A stretch of DNA of 8,288 nucleotides from Pseudomonadota bacterium (lineage in GTDB: Bacteria > Desulfobacterota > Desulfobacteria > Desulfobacterales > RPRI01). The stretch is taken from positions 1 through 8,288 of the forward strand of contig JAHJQU010000487.1 in the NCBI GenBank assembly GCA_018819005.1. Reading direction: 5' to 3'. The translations under genes and the position numbers were made by a program. The stretch's first letter is position 1; each line of letters begins with the position of its first letter. This document shows positions 1 through 6,634 of this stretch, one piece after another. The notes beneath the pieces are model-generated. The model had not been told where the DNA came from, searched no databases, and was given only the letters and a program-made list of their open reading frames with translations.

Positions 1-698
1 CCCCCCCTTTTTTTTATATTCTCAATAAACGATTCAGGAAAATCATTTCCGCAAAGAATAATGGTCGAAGCCCTTCTTAAGAAAAGGAGAATGGTCACAA
101 CAAAATGATAGCTCATGGAAAGCACCCATATGACGACATCTTCAGGAGTCATGCGAAGCGCCCTGTCTGCGGCGTCCGTTCTTTCAATTATCGATTCGTG
201 CGACAGAAGAACGCCTTTGCTCGCGCCGGTTGTGCCTGAAGAGAATCTTATGAATGCGGGATTCAGGGCATAATATTCTTCAGGAAGAAGATCCTTCGCT
301 TTTCTGCTGAGCAGGAAAAATTCCCTGATGCCGTTAAACCCTGAAAAGAAAGGTTCAGCATCCATCCCGGAATAGGACGGCTTGTCAAAAATGAGGCAAT
401 TGACATCTATCCTGTTTAAAACAGCATCAGTTTCATCCCATGAAAGAGAGGATGAAACCGGAACGACTGCCGCTTTTGCAGCAAGTATTGCAAGGCTTAT
501 AATGATATAATCGATAGAGTCGTTACAGAGCAGGGCGATCCTGTCTCCCGGTTTAATCCCATGATTTTTCAGCCGGGAAGCCAGGTTTTCAGAGGCATCA
601 AGAAGTTCACGGTATGATATACTCTGATTATCCTCGATAACCGCGATTTTATCGCCGTAACCGGCAGTCTCTTTTTTTATGGTTTCAAATATGTTCAC
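1..698 (-). CDS. AMP-forming acyl ligase / acyl-CoA synthetase family, N-terminal part (runs off left edge)
   Basis: About 232 codons are present and the C-terminal half lies outside the window. The protein belongs to the ANL superfamily, which activates a carboxylic acid with ATP to an acyl-adenylate and passes it to CoA or a carrier-protein thiol. The diagnostic phosphate-binding loop is seen at residues 153-162 (SSGTTGASKG), preceded by FIRF and followed by VLLSH. The N-terminus (SYRELLDASENLASRL, then GIKPGDRIALL) is the usual start of this fold. The A4-like segment reads SMSYHF at about 194-199. The start is GTG at 696-698, with GGAG eight bases upstream; the GTGA overlap with the stop of the radical SAM gene implies coupled translation. 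The ACP in the same operon makes carrier-protein loading a reasonable inference, but the substrate is unknown. The visible end is an A8G7 tract. Confidence 0.9.
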   Translation of the reverse strand, partial: MNIFETIKKETAGYGDKIAVIEDNQSISYRELLDASENLASRLKNHGIKPGDRIALLCNDSIDYIIISLAILAAKAAVVPVSSSLSWDETDAVLNRIDVNCLIFDKPSYSGMDAEPFFSGFNGIREFFLLSRKAKDLLPEEYYALNPAFIRFSSGTTGASKGVLLSHESIIERTDAADRALRMTPEDVVIWVLSMSYHFVVTILLFLRRASTIILCGNDFPESFIENIKKRG

Positions 699-2128
699 CT
701 GCTTTTCTCCGGCAAGTAATCCCGGTGGATATTGTAAAGGGAGAAGATGTATTTTGTGCCTCCAGAAATTGCCCTGTAAAGATCCTTTAATGGAACTTTG
801 ATTTTGTTGACCCGCAGCGGGTTTGCGCGCAATGCAAGGCTGTTTAATCTTCCGAAATGCTGGTAAAAGCGTTTTAAAGGAAGCCGGGTCGGAAGCACGG
901 AATGCATGCAGTCATAAAAGCGGTACGAATCACATATGAACCTGTGCTTGTTGTCATGCCAGAATTTTGTTCCGGGAGATGGGGAGAGAACAGTAAACGT
1001 CACTTCCGCGGGGCTTACATTATCAACCTCTTTTTCAAGCCGCCTGAAATCCTCGACAGTAAAGTCAGGATGAACAATGAAGGCGGCATGAAGGGTTATT
1101 CCCCATTCCCGTAATAGGTCCACGGCTTTTCTGTTTGTTTCAACGTTTGTCCTCTTTGAGTATTCATCAAGGCGCGATTTGTCCATGGACTCAAGGCCGA
1201 CATAGACCAGATCGAGGCCGGCTTTTTTCCATATGTTAAAGACTTCAGGATATTTTACTATGGTGTCGCTTCTCGCCCAGCTTATGTATTTCTTTTTAAT
1301 TCCGCGCTCAATAAGAAGCTTTGCAATCCTGGTAACTCTTGCCGGGTTCAAAAACATCTCATCATCTACAAAATAAATGTGCTCTTCACGAATGCGTTCT
1401 ATCTCATCGACAACATCTTCCGGGCTTCTCTGCAGATATCTTCCGTGCATAAGATGCGGTATGACACAGAAAGAACAGGAAAAAGCGCACCCGATTGAAG
1501 TGCGCATGCTTGCGACTCTCGGGAACATCGTGTCAAGCCTTCCCGTAGAGCTGGAAGTCCAGACGCAAAAGTATTTCGATCTGTCCACAAGATCCCTTCT
1601 TGGACGAGGTATCTCGCCTGCTGACGGATATACCGGCGGGGAAAGTTCGGCTTTTTCATTAAACAGAGGGTCTTGCGGGGAAAGAGAGAGGTCTTCATAA
1701 TGGAGGGATTCATTGTTTTTGAACCTGCGTACAAGCTCCCGCATTACGGTTCCACCTTCACCCCGGACAATGATATCTATCTGCTTAACCGCATAATCTT
1801 TGGGGAGAAGTGTCGCATGAACTCCTCCTACGACAGTAACTATAGCGGGGTTGAAATCCTTAACCATCTTTGCGAAATTTTTTACAGCATCGACATTCGT
1901 ACTGTATCCCGAAAAACCGGCCATATCAGGAGAATATTTCGATAAAGTATTTCTGAAAGCTCCGATCGGGTCCTGTTCAACACTGAGATCAAGAATTAAA
2001 ACATCATCTTCATCAGGTACTCCCCCTGCAACTATTTCAAGCTCAAGGGGCTCAAGATGAAGAAAACCTTCCTGAAGCCGCTTTGCAACCAGAAGTTCAG
2101 GGTGTGGTTTAACCAGCAATATTTTCAT
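695..2128 (-). CDS. Cobalamin-binding-domain radical SAM enzyme
   Basis: The 477-residue protein has the two-part layout of B12-dependent radical SAM enzymes (the BchE/HpnR-like class). An N-terminal Rossmann-like domain spans roughly 1-170, with VGGVHATLLP at 100-109 and RGEGG at 122-126. The radical SAM barrel follows, with the CxxxCxxC cluster motif CAFSCSFC at C214, C218 and C221, FVDDEMFLN at about 253-261 and YVGLESMD at about 309-316. Such enzymes use a 4Fe-4S cluster to cleave SAM; family members methylate, cyclise or rearrange unactivated carbons. The N-terminal domain lacks the DxHxxG cobalamin-ligand motif, which is common in this class, so base-off binding or loss of B12 use are both possible. 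ATG at 2126-2128 is chosen because AAGGA lies six bases upstream; an in-frame ATG at 2161 lies inside a repeat and has no ribosome site. The gene overlaps the next ligase gene by 4 nt. Substrate unknown; an ACP-bound or lipid substrate is inferred from context. Confidence 0.93.
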   Translation of the reverse strand: MKILLVKPHPELLVAKRLQEGFLHLEPLELEIVAGGVPDEDDVLILDLSVEQDPIGAFRNTLSKYSPDMAGFSGYSTNVDAVKNFAKMVKDFNPAIVTVVGGVHATLLPKDYAVKQIDIIVRGEGGTVMRELVRRFKNNESLHYEDLSLSPQDPLFNEKAELSPPVYPSAGEIPRPRRDLVDRSKYFCVWTSSSTGRLDTMFPRVASMRTSIGCAFSCSFCVIPHLMHGRYLQRSPEDVVDEIERIREEHIYFVDDEMFLNPARVTRIAKLLIERGIKKKYISWARSDTIVKYPEVFNIWKKAGLDLVYVGLESMDKSRLDEYSKRTNVETNRKAVDLLREWGITLHAAFIVHPDFTVEDFRRLEKEVDNVSPAEVTFTVLSPSPGTKFWHDNKHRFICDSYRFYDCMHSVLPTRLPLKRFYQHFGRLNSLALRANPLRVNKIKVPLKDLYRAISGGTKYIFSLYNIHRDYLPEKSR

Positions 2129-2134
2129 AAATAA

Positions 2135-2139
2135 TCCTT
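2135..2139 (-). promoter_or_regulatory. Ribosome binding site of the radical SAM gene
   Basis: AAGGA on the minus strand, six bases before the ATG at 2126-2128. It decides the start against the upstream ATG at 2161 and sits directly against the edge of the palindromic repeat at 2140, so folding of that repeat could affect its accessibility. Confidence 0.7.
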
Positions 2140-2265
2140 GACGGCTTTTTAAAAAGTCCATCTGCTGTGTTGTGCTTCATTCTTCGTTATTGCGGCGTAC
2201 TAAAATGTACGCCTCATTCCTTAGAATTCGCACGCCCTGCATATGGAGCTTTTTACTTTGCCGTC
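2140..2265. repeat. MITE-like palindromic intergenic repeat
   Basis: A 126-bp imperfect palindrome fills more than half of the gap between the FAD gene and the radical SAM gene. Its ends are inverted copies: the left end begins GACGGC, then T-rich sequence and AAAAAGTCCATCTGC; the right end, read on the other strand, begins GACGGC, then AAAGTAAAAAGCTCCATATGC. The centre is a perfect 7-bp stem, GGCGTAC (2194-2200) and GTACGCC (2207-2213), with a six-base loop TAAAAT. The arms are 61 and 59 bases long. There is no coding capacity, so it looks like a non-autonomous or REP-like element. From memory, similar sequence occurs in many copies in Desulfobacterota-type genomes, but that is not verified. 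No clear target duplication flanks it. Bases 2266-2349, the rest of the gap, are AT-rich and hold nothing I can name. Confidence 0.75.
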
Positions 2266-2349
2266 CCCAATTGGCTGTCTTTATAATCTTTATTTTGAGT
2301 TTTGCCTAACGCCATACCGCAATCGGGCATCCTGTCAATTTACGAATTA

Positions 2350-3534
2350 TTATGAGACTATCAATTCTTTTGCTGCAGCAAGCCCGGCCTGTTCGCCGAG
2401 GGATATACAGGTTCCCATGACCCTCGTTGACCCCAACGCCTCAGGGGATGCCGATATACAGCGTCCGGCACAGTAAAGATTCTTTATGTCCCGTGATTTC
2501 AGACAGCGCAATGGAATTTCATAGTATGTGCCTGGCGCAAGATACTGAAAAGAAGGTCCCTTTTTCCGATCCCAGATCTCTATCGGCCACGCATTTTTTA
2601 CAACGCCGTCATTAAATTTACTGGCTGACAGAACATCTTCTTTTGTGAGAGTGTACTCACCGGTCATGCGCAAGCCCTCACGTTCAACTATCACGGAAGA
2701 AAGTTCATAAATATATGAGTCGTGGAACGTGGAAAGAGACTCTGATAAAACAGCGTGAACTTTTACCGCGTAGTTTATGGCTTTTGATATTTTCTCCCGA
2801 CCTCCGCCCGCAGGAATGCTGATGAGGCAATATCCTTCACCTGAAACATCTCCGGGAGTAAATTTTGTGTACTTCAGATATGGAGGGAGCTTTTTTCTTC
2901 TGACAGCCCCGGATATACAGTACGGAACACTTATGGGAGCCATCTCTCCGGGATCATTTATGCCTTTTATCTTAAAACAGAAACCGGCAAGCTGGCGCTC
3001 ACGGGCTGTAGAAAGCTGGTGTGCGGCCCGGCTCAAGCGTATTAAAGTTCCGTCTCCGCTGCAGTCGATAACCTTACGGGGTATTATCCTGATTTTCCCT
3101 GTTTGGCCTTCTGCCGTTACACTCTTTATGAACGAGTTTTTTGTCTTAACGGAAACAACTTTTTTTTCGTAAAGAATCCCAAGGCCAATCTGTTTTTCAC
3201 TCAATGACTTTAAAATGGTAACAAGATCTTTTGTTCTGAAGGAAAGGAGATAGACTTTTCCCATCTGAATGATACCGGTATCGGATGAGAGCCCTTTCAG
3301 TCCTGAGCAGATTTCTTCTGCTATTCCGCCATTCAAGGTTTTGAAGGGAACTTGATCTCCGGTTGGAAATAATCCGCAGATATAACGATGCATGCCGGAA
3401 ACCGGAATTCCACCGGGGAATCCGTTTTTTTCGACAAGGAGGGTGCATGCGCCTTCACGCGCAGCCTTTATGGCAGCAGAGATTCCGGCCATACCTCCGC
3501 CGACAACAAGGATATCACAGGATATTCCCATCAT
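2350..3534 (-). CDS. FAD-dependent oxidoreductase (FAD_oxidored type)
   Basis: The 394-residue flavoprotein has a classical dinucleotide-binding start: CDILVVGGGMAGISAAIKAA at residues 6-25, with the GxGxxG glycines at 12, 14 and 17, the ribose-binding acid E35 at the end of the second strand, and GFPGG at about 38-42. The C-terminal FAD segment NLYCAGRCISASPEALGSTR and ISLGEQAG at about 352-384 is characteristic of the PF12831-like family of FAD oxidoreductases. No signal peptide or membrane segment is evident, so it should be cytoplasmic. It starts directly after the TGA of the acyltransferase gene (TGA at 3535-3537, ATG at 3532-3534), with GGGAG eight bases upstream, so translation is probably coupled. 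A second ATG follows at 3529-3531. Its role is inferred to be oxidation, desaturation or reduction of a pathway intermediate; the substrate is not deducible. Confidence 0.92.
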   Translation of the reverse strand: MMGISCDILVVGGGMAGISAAIKAAREGACTLLVEKNGFPGGIPVSGMHRYICGLFPTGDQVPFKTLNGGIAEEICSGLKGLSSDTGIIQMGKVYLLSFRTKDLVTILKSLSEKQIGLGILYEKKVVSVKTKNSFIKSVTAEGQTGKIRIIPRKVIDCSGDGTLIRLSRAAHQLSTARERQLAGFCFKIKGINDPGEMAPISVPYCISGAVRRKKLPPYLKYTKFTPGDVSGEGYCLISIPAGGGREKISKAINYAVKVHAVLSESLSTFHDSYIYELSSVIVEREGLRMTGEYTLTKEDVLSASKFNDGVVKNAWPIEIWDRKKGPSFQYLAPGTYYEIPLRCLKSRDIKNLYCAGRCISASPEALGSTRVMGTCISLGEQAGLAAAKELIVS

Positions 3535-4878
3535 TCATTCCACTCCCAGGCGGGATTTTAACAAGTCAAATATTTTTCCGGACTCTTCGTCGGTCAGCAT
3601 GCCGTCTATATAGGAAAGAATTATATTGAGGTTTTCTTTTGACTGCTGAAAAAAGATTCCTATCCCCGGCGGAACGGGAACTCTTGGCATGTGAAATATG
3701 TTTATTATTTTATTATCCATGAAACACGAGGACTCATATGAAGTTTCTCCCACGTAGGAAAAAGAGAAAGAGGCTATCTGACCTTTTAAATAGATTTTCA
3801 AAAGGCTGCCAAGAAGAGGCAGGGGCGCTATCCGCATTAAAAGGCTTGCCTTGCATATATCTCCGGGAAGATCAGCCTTTACCTGGTTGTACATTTGTTC
3901 TTTTACAGATTTCAGCAATTCCGGAAACCTGACAGCCAGATCAGCTCCTACCTTAAAAATAAAAAAAGAGACATTGTTGAAAAAAACCTGCCGCATTACT
4001 TCTTCCTTTTTCCTTGTGTCAATTGAAACCGGAATAACATAATTTCCGGATGCAAATCCCCGTCCGGCAAAGATTTCATGCAGGGCAGAAACGGAAGCTG
4101 AAAGGGCATATGGCATCAGCATGAGATAGCCGGCTTTATTAAATGCATTTTCAGTTATTGCTTCCGCCGCCTCCCTGCTGAAAGAAAGAATTTTGAATTT
4201 AAAACCAATTTTTTTGCCGGGAGGAAGGGGTAATACGCGGGGAGGAACCCTGTCCGCTATCTGAAGAAAAGCCCTGTTTACGCGCTGTCCGGCCTTAAAC
4301 TTATCCATCCACATGGAAAGATGGGCCGGCTCGGTAATCGTCATGTTGCCTGAATCTTCCCCGCCTTCCCAGTCCTTCTGGAATATGTTGAGAAAAGCTT
4401 CAGCGTTTCTCGCGTCAAAAACGAGATGGTCAAAGGTCATTGCTACATAGCTTTTTCCCCCTTTTGTTATAAGATGAAAAGCTACATGCTCTTTCCTGTT
4501 TCTAAAAGGCCTGTTTATTCCCTTTTCAAGGCTGGTTAAAACATCGTCAAAAGACGCGCCTTCCTTATGAGAATTGGTTAAATGAATTATTTCAAATGAG
4601 ATCTTGCCTGTCCCTGCGGCGGGGATTTTCCAGTAAGGCGCAAGATTGAAATCCCTTGAAGTGTGGCCGTTTAACACCGGGTATTTTTTCATAAAAGCTG
4701 AAAGAGAAGACTCGATCTGCAAGGCATCGACTTTTCCGTGCAGCTCAAGGATCACCTGTGACATGAATCCTGTCCCTGTTTCTTTCAGGGTCATGTAATT
4801 TAAAACATGTATAATCCAGTCGATTCCTGTTAAATAGCGTTTGTTTTTTGAGTATGGCAGAGAAATCTTCATATACAC
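3535..4878 (-). CDS. Condensation-domain / WES-DGAT-like acyltransferase
   Basis: The 447-residue stand-alone protein has the size and order of motifs of the CoA-dependent acyltransferase superfamily that includes NRPS condensation domains, wax-ester synthases and alcohol acyltransferases. The HHxxxDG active-site motif appears as DHLVFDA at 150-156; the second, catalytic His (H151) and the structural Asp (D155) are kept, while the first His is Asp and Gly is Ala. Further family-like segments are YVIPVSIDTRKKEE at 280-293, FFNNVSFFIF at 299-308, FSFSYVGE at 371-378 and LSYIDGMLTDEE near 421-432. Such enzymes move an acyl group from a carrier protein or CoA to an amine or alcohol, which fits the ACP gene 35 bases upstream. 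The first possible start is GTG at 4876-4878; ATG at 4870-4872 is two codons in. Neither has a clear Shine-Dalgarno site. Donor and acceptor are unknown. Confidence 0.85.
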   Translation of the reverse strand: MYMKISLPYSKNKRYLTGIDWIIHVLNYMTLKETGTGFMSQVILELHGKVDALQIESSLSAFMKKYPVLNGHTSRDFNLAPYWKIPAAGTGKISFEIIHLTNSHKEGASFDDVLTSLEKGINRPFRNRKEHVAFHLITKGGKSYVAMTFDHLVFDARNAEAFLNIFQKDWEGGEDSGNMTITEPAHLSMWMDKFKAGQRVNRAFLQIADRVPPRVLPLPPGKKIGFKFKILSFSREAAEAITENAFNKAGYLMLMPYALSASVSALHEIFAGRGFASGNYVIPVSIDTRKKEEVMRQVFFNNVSFFIFKVGADLAVRFPELLKSVKEQMYNQVKADLPGDICKASLLMRIAPLPLLGSLLKIYLKGQIASFSFSYVGETSYESSCFMDNKIINIFHMPRVPVPPGIGIFFQQSKENLNIILSYIDGMLTDEESGKIFDLLKSRLGVE

Positions 4879-4913
4879 TTAAATTGAGGCATTACGTAAC
4901 ATCTTCAAAAGTC

Positions 4914-5162
4914 TCATGCCATAACCCTGATTTTGGAAGCAAGTGACCTTATTGTCTTAAAATCGTTCCTGGTAAGGCCGGATTCCATAAGTCTTATTTT
5001 GAAAGTCTTTTCTATGACAACAAGGAGTTCAACAAAGCCAAGGGAATCCAAGCCCATCTCATGGAGTGGAACTTCGGGTCCTACCGAGCCTTGATCCATG
5101 GAGAGTATTGCAGCAACTTCTTTTATCAGTGTTTCTTCAATTTCTCCGCTTTCTTTATTCAT
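4914..5162 (-). CDS. Acyl carrier protein (phosphopantetheine-binding)
   Basis: This is an 82-residue stand-alone carrier protein of normal ACP length and acidic character. The attachment site is GLDSLGFVELL, with Ser40 in the DSL motif expected to carry 4'-phosphopantetheine. Around it are the usual helix I (IEETLIKEVAAIL), a loop ending in PLHEMG, helix II after Ser40, and a C-terminal helix (IRSLASKIRVMA). It would hold the substrate or intermediate as a thioester for the neighbouring acyltransferase and possibly the radical SAM and FAD enzymes. The start is ATG at 5160-5162; an AAGG-type site lies about 12 bases upstream, rather far. It is the first intact gene of the biosynthetic operon and directly follows a decayed gene fragment, so the operon's promoter either lies within 5170-5340 or has been displaced; I see no convincing promoter there. 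It may be a dedicated ACP rather than the fatty-acid one, because no fab genes adjoin. Confidence 0.93.
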   Translation of the reverse strand: MNKESGEIEETLIKEVAAILSMDQGSVGPEVPLHEMGLDSLGFVELLVVIEKTFKIRLMESGLTRNDFKTIRSLASKIRVMA

Positions 5163-5165
5163 ATA

Positions 5166-5243
5166 CTATTTAGCCTTCTTCTTAATACCGCCTTCAGAAT
5201 CGACGTTTGACCTTGAAAATCCGGGGAATGCCACCGGTTCTCG
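5166..5243 (-). pseudogene. Displaced 3' end of a BamE-like gene (fragment)
   Basis: Read on the minus strand, this stretch encodes EPVAFPGFSRSNVDSEGG followed by IKKKAK and a stop at 5166-5168. It matches the C-terminus of the gene at 7979-8288, which reads EPASYPGFTRSNVDSEGG followed by IRSKIKTNK. The best 42 bases (5185-5226 against 8007-8048) differ at only three positions by eye. Just upstream an in-frame TAG at 5244-5246 ends the frame, and similarity stops, so there is no start codon and no upstream part of the gene. It is therefore a 5'-truncated remnant, lying only 3 bases before the ACP start codon. Bases 5247-5339, between it and the DUF2442 gene, hold a weak CTGC/GCAG hairpin near 5249-5261 and otherwise nothing I recognise; the junction of an insertion probably lies near 5241. 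Confidence 0.8.
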
Positions 5244-5339
5244 CTAACCCTGCCGCAAGCAGCGAGGGATGCGATAGCTGTTTCGGTTCAAAAATAAAAC
5301 TTATGGATCAGTACTGCAGGTTCTGAGATATCGTCTTTT

Positions 5340-5612
5340 CTATGCCGCCTTGGCTGCTGTATGGGGAGCCGGGGCACCCCGCAAAAGGCCTTGTGCGCTG
5401 AGGTCCTCATCAACATCCGGCCAGTGAATTCTGTATCCGGCTCCAGTAATGCGCCAGTTCGATCGTTGTGCGGGCGTAGCATGCAGCAGACGCGGGTACC
5501 ATGCCAGGGGAACTGTTATTGTCCGTCCGTCGTAAAGATATACACTAATTGCGTCGTCAGTAACACGGACGTCCATGACACGCTCACCTGCTTTAGGTTC
5601 CAAAGTAGTCAT
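5340..5612 (-). CDS. DUF2442 domain protein
   Basis: The 90-residue soluble protein matches the DUF2442 pattern. A short strand (VMDVRVTDDAISVYL) is followed by the hallmark DGRTITVPLAWYPRLLHATP at about 28-47, then an NWRI segment and IHWPDVDEDLSAQGLLRG. The start is ATG at 5610-5612, chosen because a strong GGAGG lies seven bases upstream; a longer reading to 5639 would place that site inside the gene. DUF2442 proteins are often found beside small DUF4160 proteins in toxin-antitoxin-like pairs, but no DUF4160 gene is present here, so this copy looks orphaned. It lies 137 bases downstream of the toxin gene, on the same strand, inside the putative cassette. The C-terminal tail (APAPHTAAKAA) is low in complexity. 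Its function is not known. Confidence 0.88.
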   Translation of the reverse strand: MTTLEPKAGERVMDVRVTDDAISVYLYDGRTITVPLAWYPRLLHATPAQRSNWRITGAGYRIHWPDVDEDLSAQGLLRGAPAPHTAAKAA

Positions 5613-5618
5613 TCTATG

Positions 5619-5623
5619 CCTCC
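5619..5623 (-). promoter_or_regulatory. Ribosome binding site of the DUF2442 gene
   Basis: GGAGG on the minus strand, followed by seven bases and the ATG at 5610-5612. It settles the start of the gene against the longer open frame that begins at 5639. Confidence 0.75.
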
Positions 5624-5673
5624 AATAATTCCTTATCACACCTCTTCATTTTAATAAAGCCCTGTTAATTTTA

Positions 5674-5701
5674 TCCATATTTCCCAAACATTGTTTGTCA
5701 G
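5674..5701 (-). promoter_or_regulatory. Possible promoter with small palindrome upstream of DUF2442
   Basis: On the minus strand CTGACA (5696-5701) could serve as a -35 element, five of six bases matching consensus, with a weak TATGGA (5674-5679) sixteen bases further on. Between them lies a short inverted repeat, CAAAC and GTTTG with a three-base centre (5685-5697), in the position expected of an operator. The 137-base gap to the toxin gene makes a separate promoter plausible. The -10 match is poor, so this is only a candidate. Confidence 0.25.
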
Positions 5702-5749
5702 GTTAGATTTGCGGGCTATATAAAAAATGAAAAAACAAGCGGCGTCGGC

Positions 5750-6616
5750 TCATGCTGGAAACAGCTCCTGCATTGCAGACATGAATTCACCGAGCTGCAA
5801 CTCGAGCCTATAGTAACTGCTTTCTCTCAATCGTATCATTCCAAGGCTGTCAAGAGACGAAAAGAATTTGACAACAAGTCGCCCCGCCTCAACGACGTGA
5901 GAGTCGTCTCTGTATCGGTCACGAAATCGAAGGGCCTGCTTCCACTCACTTTCTATCGTTGTTGCAAGTATGGTGTACAAATCCAAGGCATGATAGCGTC
6001 CGAATTCCTTGTCCGTATCATCAATCCTGTCTCTGAAGGCAAACAGCTTCATCATTAAGAATGTGTAGGGTTGCGGCAGAAAGACCTCAGCGTGCATTGG
6101 CCCACCTGTACCGGATTTTTCATCAAGGAATACACTCAACAACCCTTCCTCCAATGTCAGAGCCTCATCAACAGGATGAGCGTGAATACCAACTGAAGGG
6201 TTTGGCCGTGCACGGCGGGAGTCCGTTCTTACCGACGTACCTTCAAAGCGGTTTTGCGGACCCGTAAGGATATCTATCTTGATGCTGCCCGCTTTATCGC
6301 CTCCACGGCCGGGTTTCACAAACTGGTATTTCTCGGCGCCTTTAACAACCTTGTAGCCCAGCCTGGTAATCGCCTCTGCAAGTGGTTTGAGTTTCGCAGG
6401 TTCAATAAGCAGCTCAGGCCGCAAAAACAAATCGAGGTCATTGGTGGAACGCGGTTCAGGCCATTGGGTAAGAAGGGTTTGCACTTTTATACGGCGCACA
6501 TAGTCGGTCTTGAGATAGATGCCGAAACCACCACCTATGATAAGCTTCACATCGGTACCATGAAGCTCGTAGAGCAAATCGAGTAACTCTGTTTGAAGGA
6601 CCGGCATTGTGATCAT
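5750..6616 (-). CDS. AbiEii-like nucleotidyltransferase toxin
   Basis: The 288-residue protein has the marks of the AbiEii/MenT-type nucleotidyltransferases, the toxin half of type IV-like toxin-antitoxin systems. Residues 28-32 give GGGFG of the GG-G loop. RSTNDLDLFL at 56-65 supplies the paired catalytic acids D60 and D62, and KIDIL at 113-117 a likely third acid, D115. Further on, KLFAFRDR at 190-197 and the segment around K203 to L212 (ending HALDL) fit the conserved basic and acidic region of AbiEii. Characterised relatives transfer nucleotides, in some cases onto tRNA acceptor ends; the target here is unknown. The start is ATG at 6614-6616, with AGGTG six bases upstream; a second ATG lies at 6605-6607. 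Only 18 bases separate it from the regulator's stop, so the two form one operon in antitoxin-toxin order. All key residues are present, so it appears intact. Confidence 0.85.
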   Translation of the reverse strand: MITMPVLQTELLDLLYELHGTDVKLIIGGGFGIYLKTDYVRRIKVQTLLTQWPEPRSTNDLDLFLRPELLIEPAKLKPLAEAITRLGYKVVKGAEKYQFVKPGRGGDKAGSIKIDILTGPQNRFEGTSVRTDSRRARPNPSVGIHAHPVDEALTLEEGLLSVFLDEKSGTGGPMHAEVFLPQPYTFLMMKLFAFRDRIDDTDKEFGRYHALDLYTILATTIESEWKQALRFRDRYRDDSHVVEAGRLVVKFFSSLDSLGMIRLRESSYYRLELQLGEFMSAMQELFPA

Positions 6617-6634
6617 GACTGCACCTGCTGAAGA

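Noticed and set aside
902..2060. Several open plus-strand frames and one overlapping minus-strand frame (1399-1734) inside the radical SAM gene
   Set aside because: They are antisense or out-of-frame shadows of a gene with clear motifs; none has a recognisable domain or ribosome site.
2129..2161. An 11-residue upstream extension of the radical SAM protein starting at 2161
   Set aside because: It lies within the palindromic repeat and has no ribosome binding site, while the ATG at 2126-2128 has AAGGA at good spacing and begins with a typical MKILLVKP.
5288..5482. Minus-strand frame overlapping the DUF2442 gene, and the plus-strand frame 5361-5654
   Set aside because: Both overlap a gene with a clear family pattern and strong ribosome site in another frame; neither shows a domain of its own.
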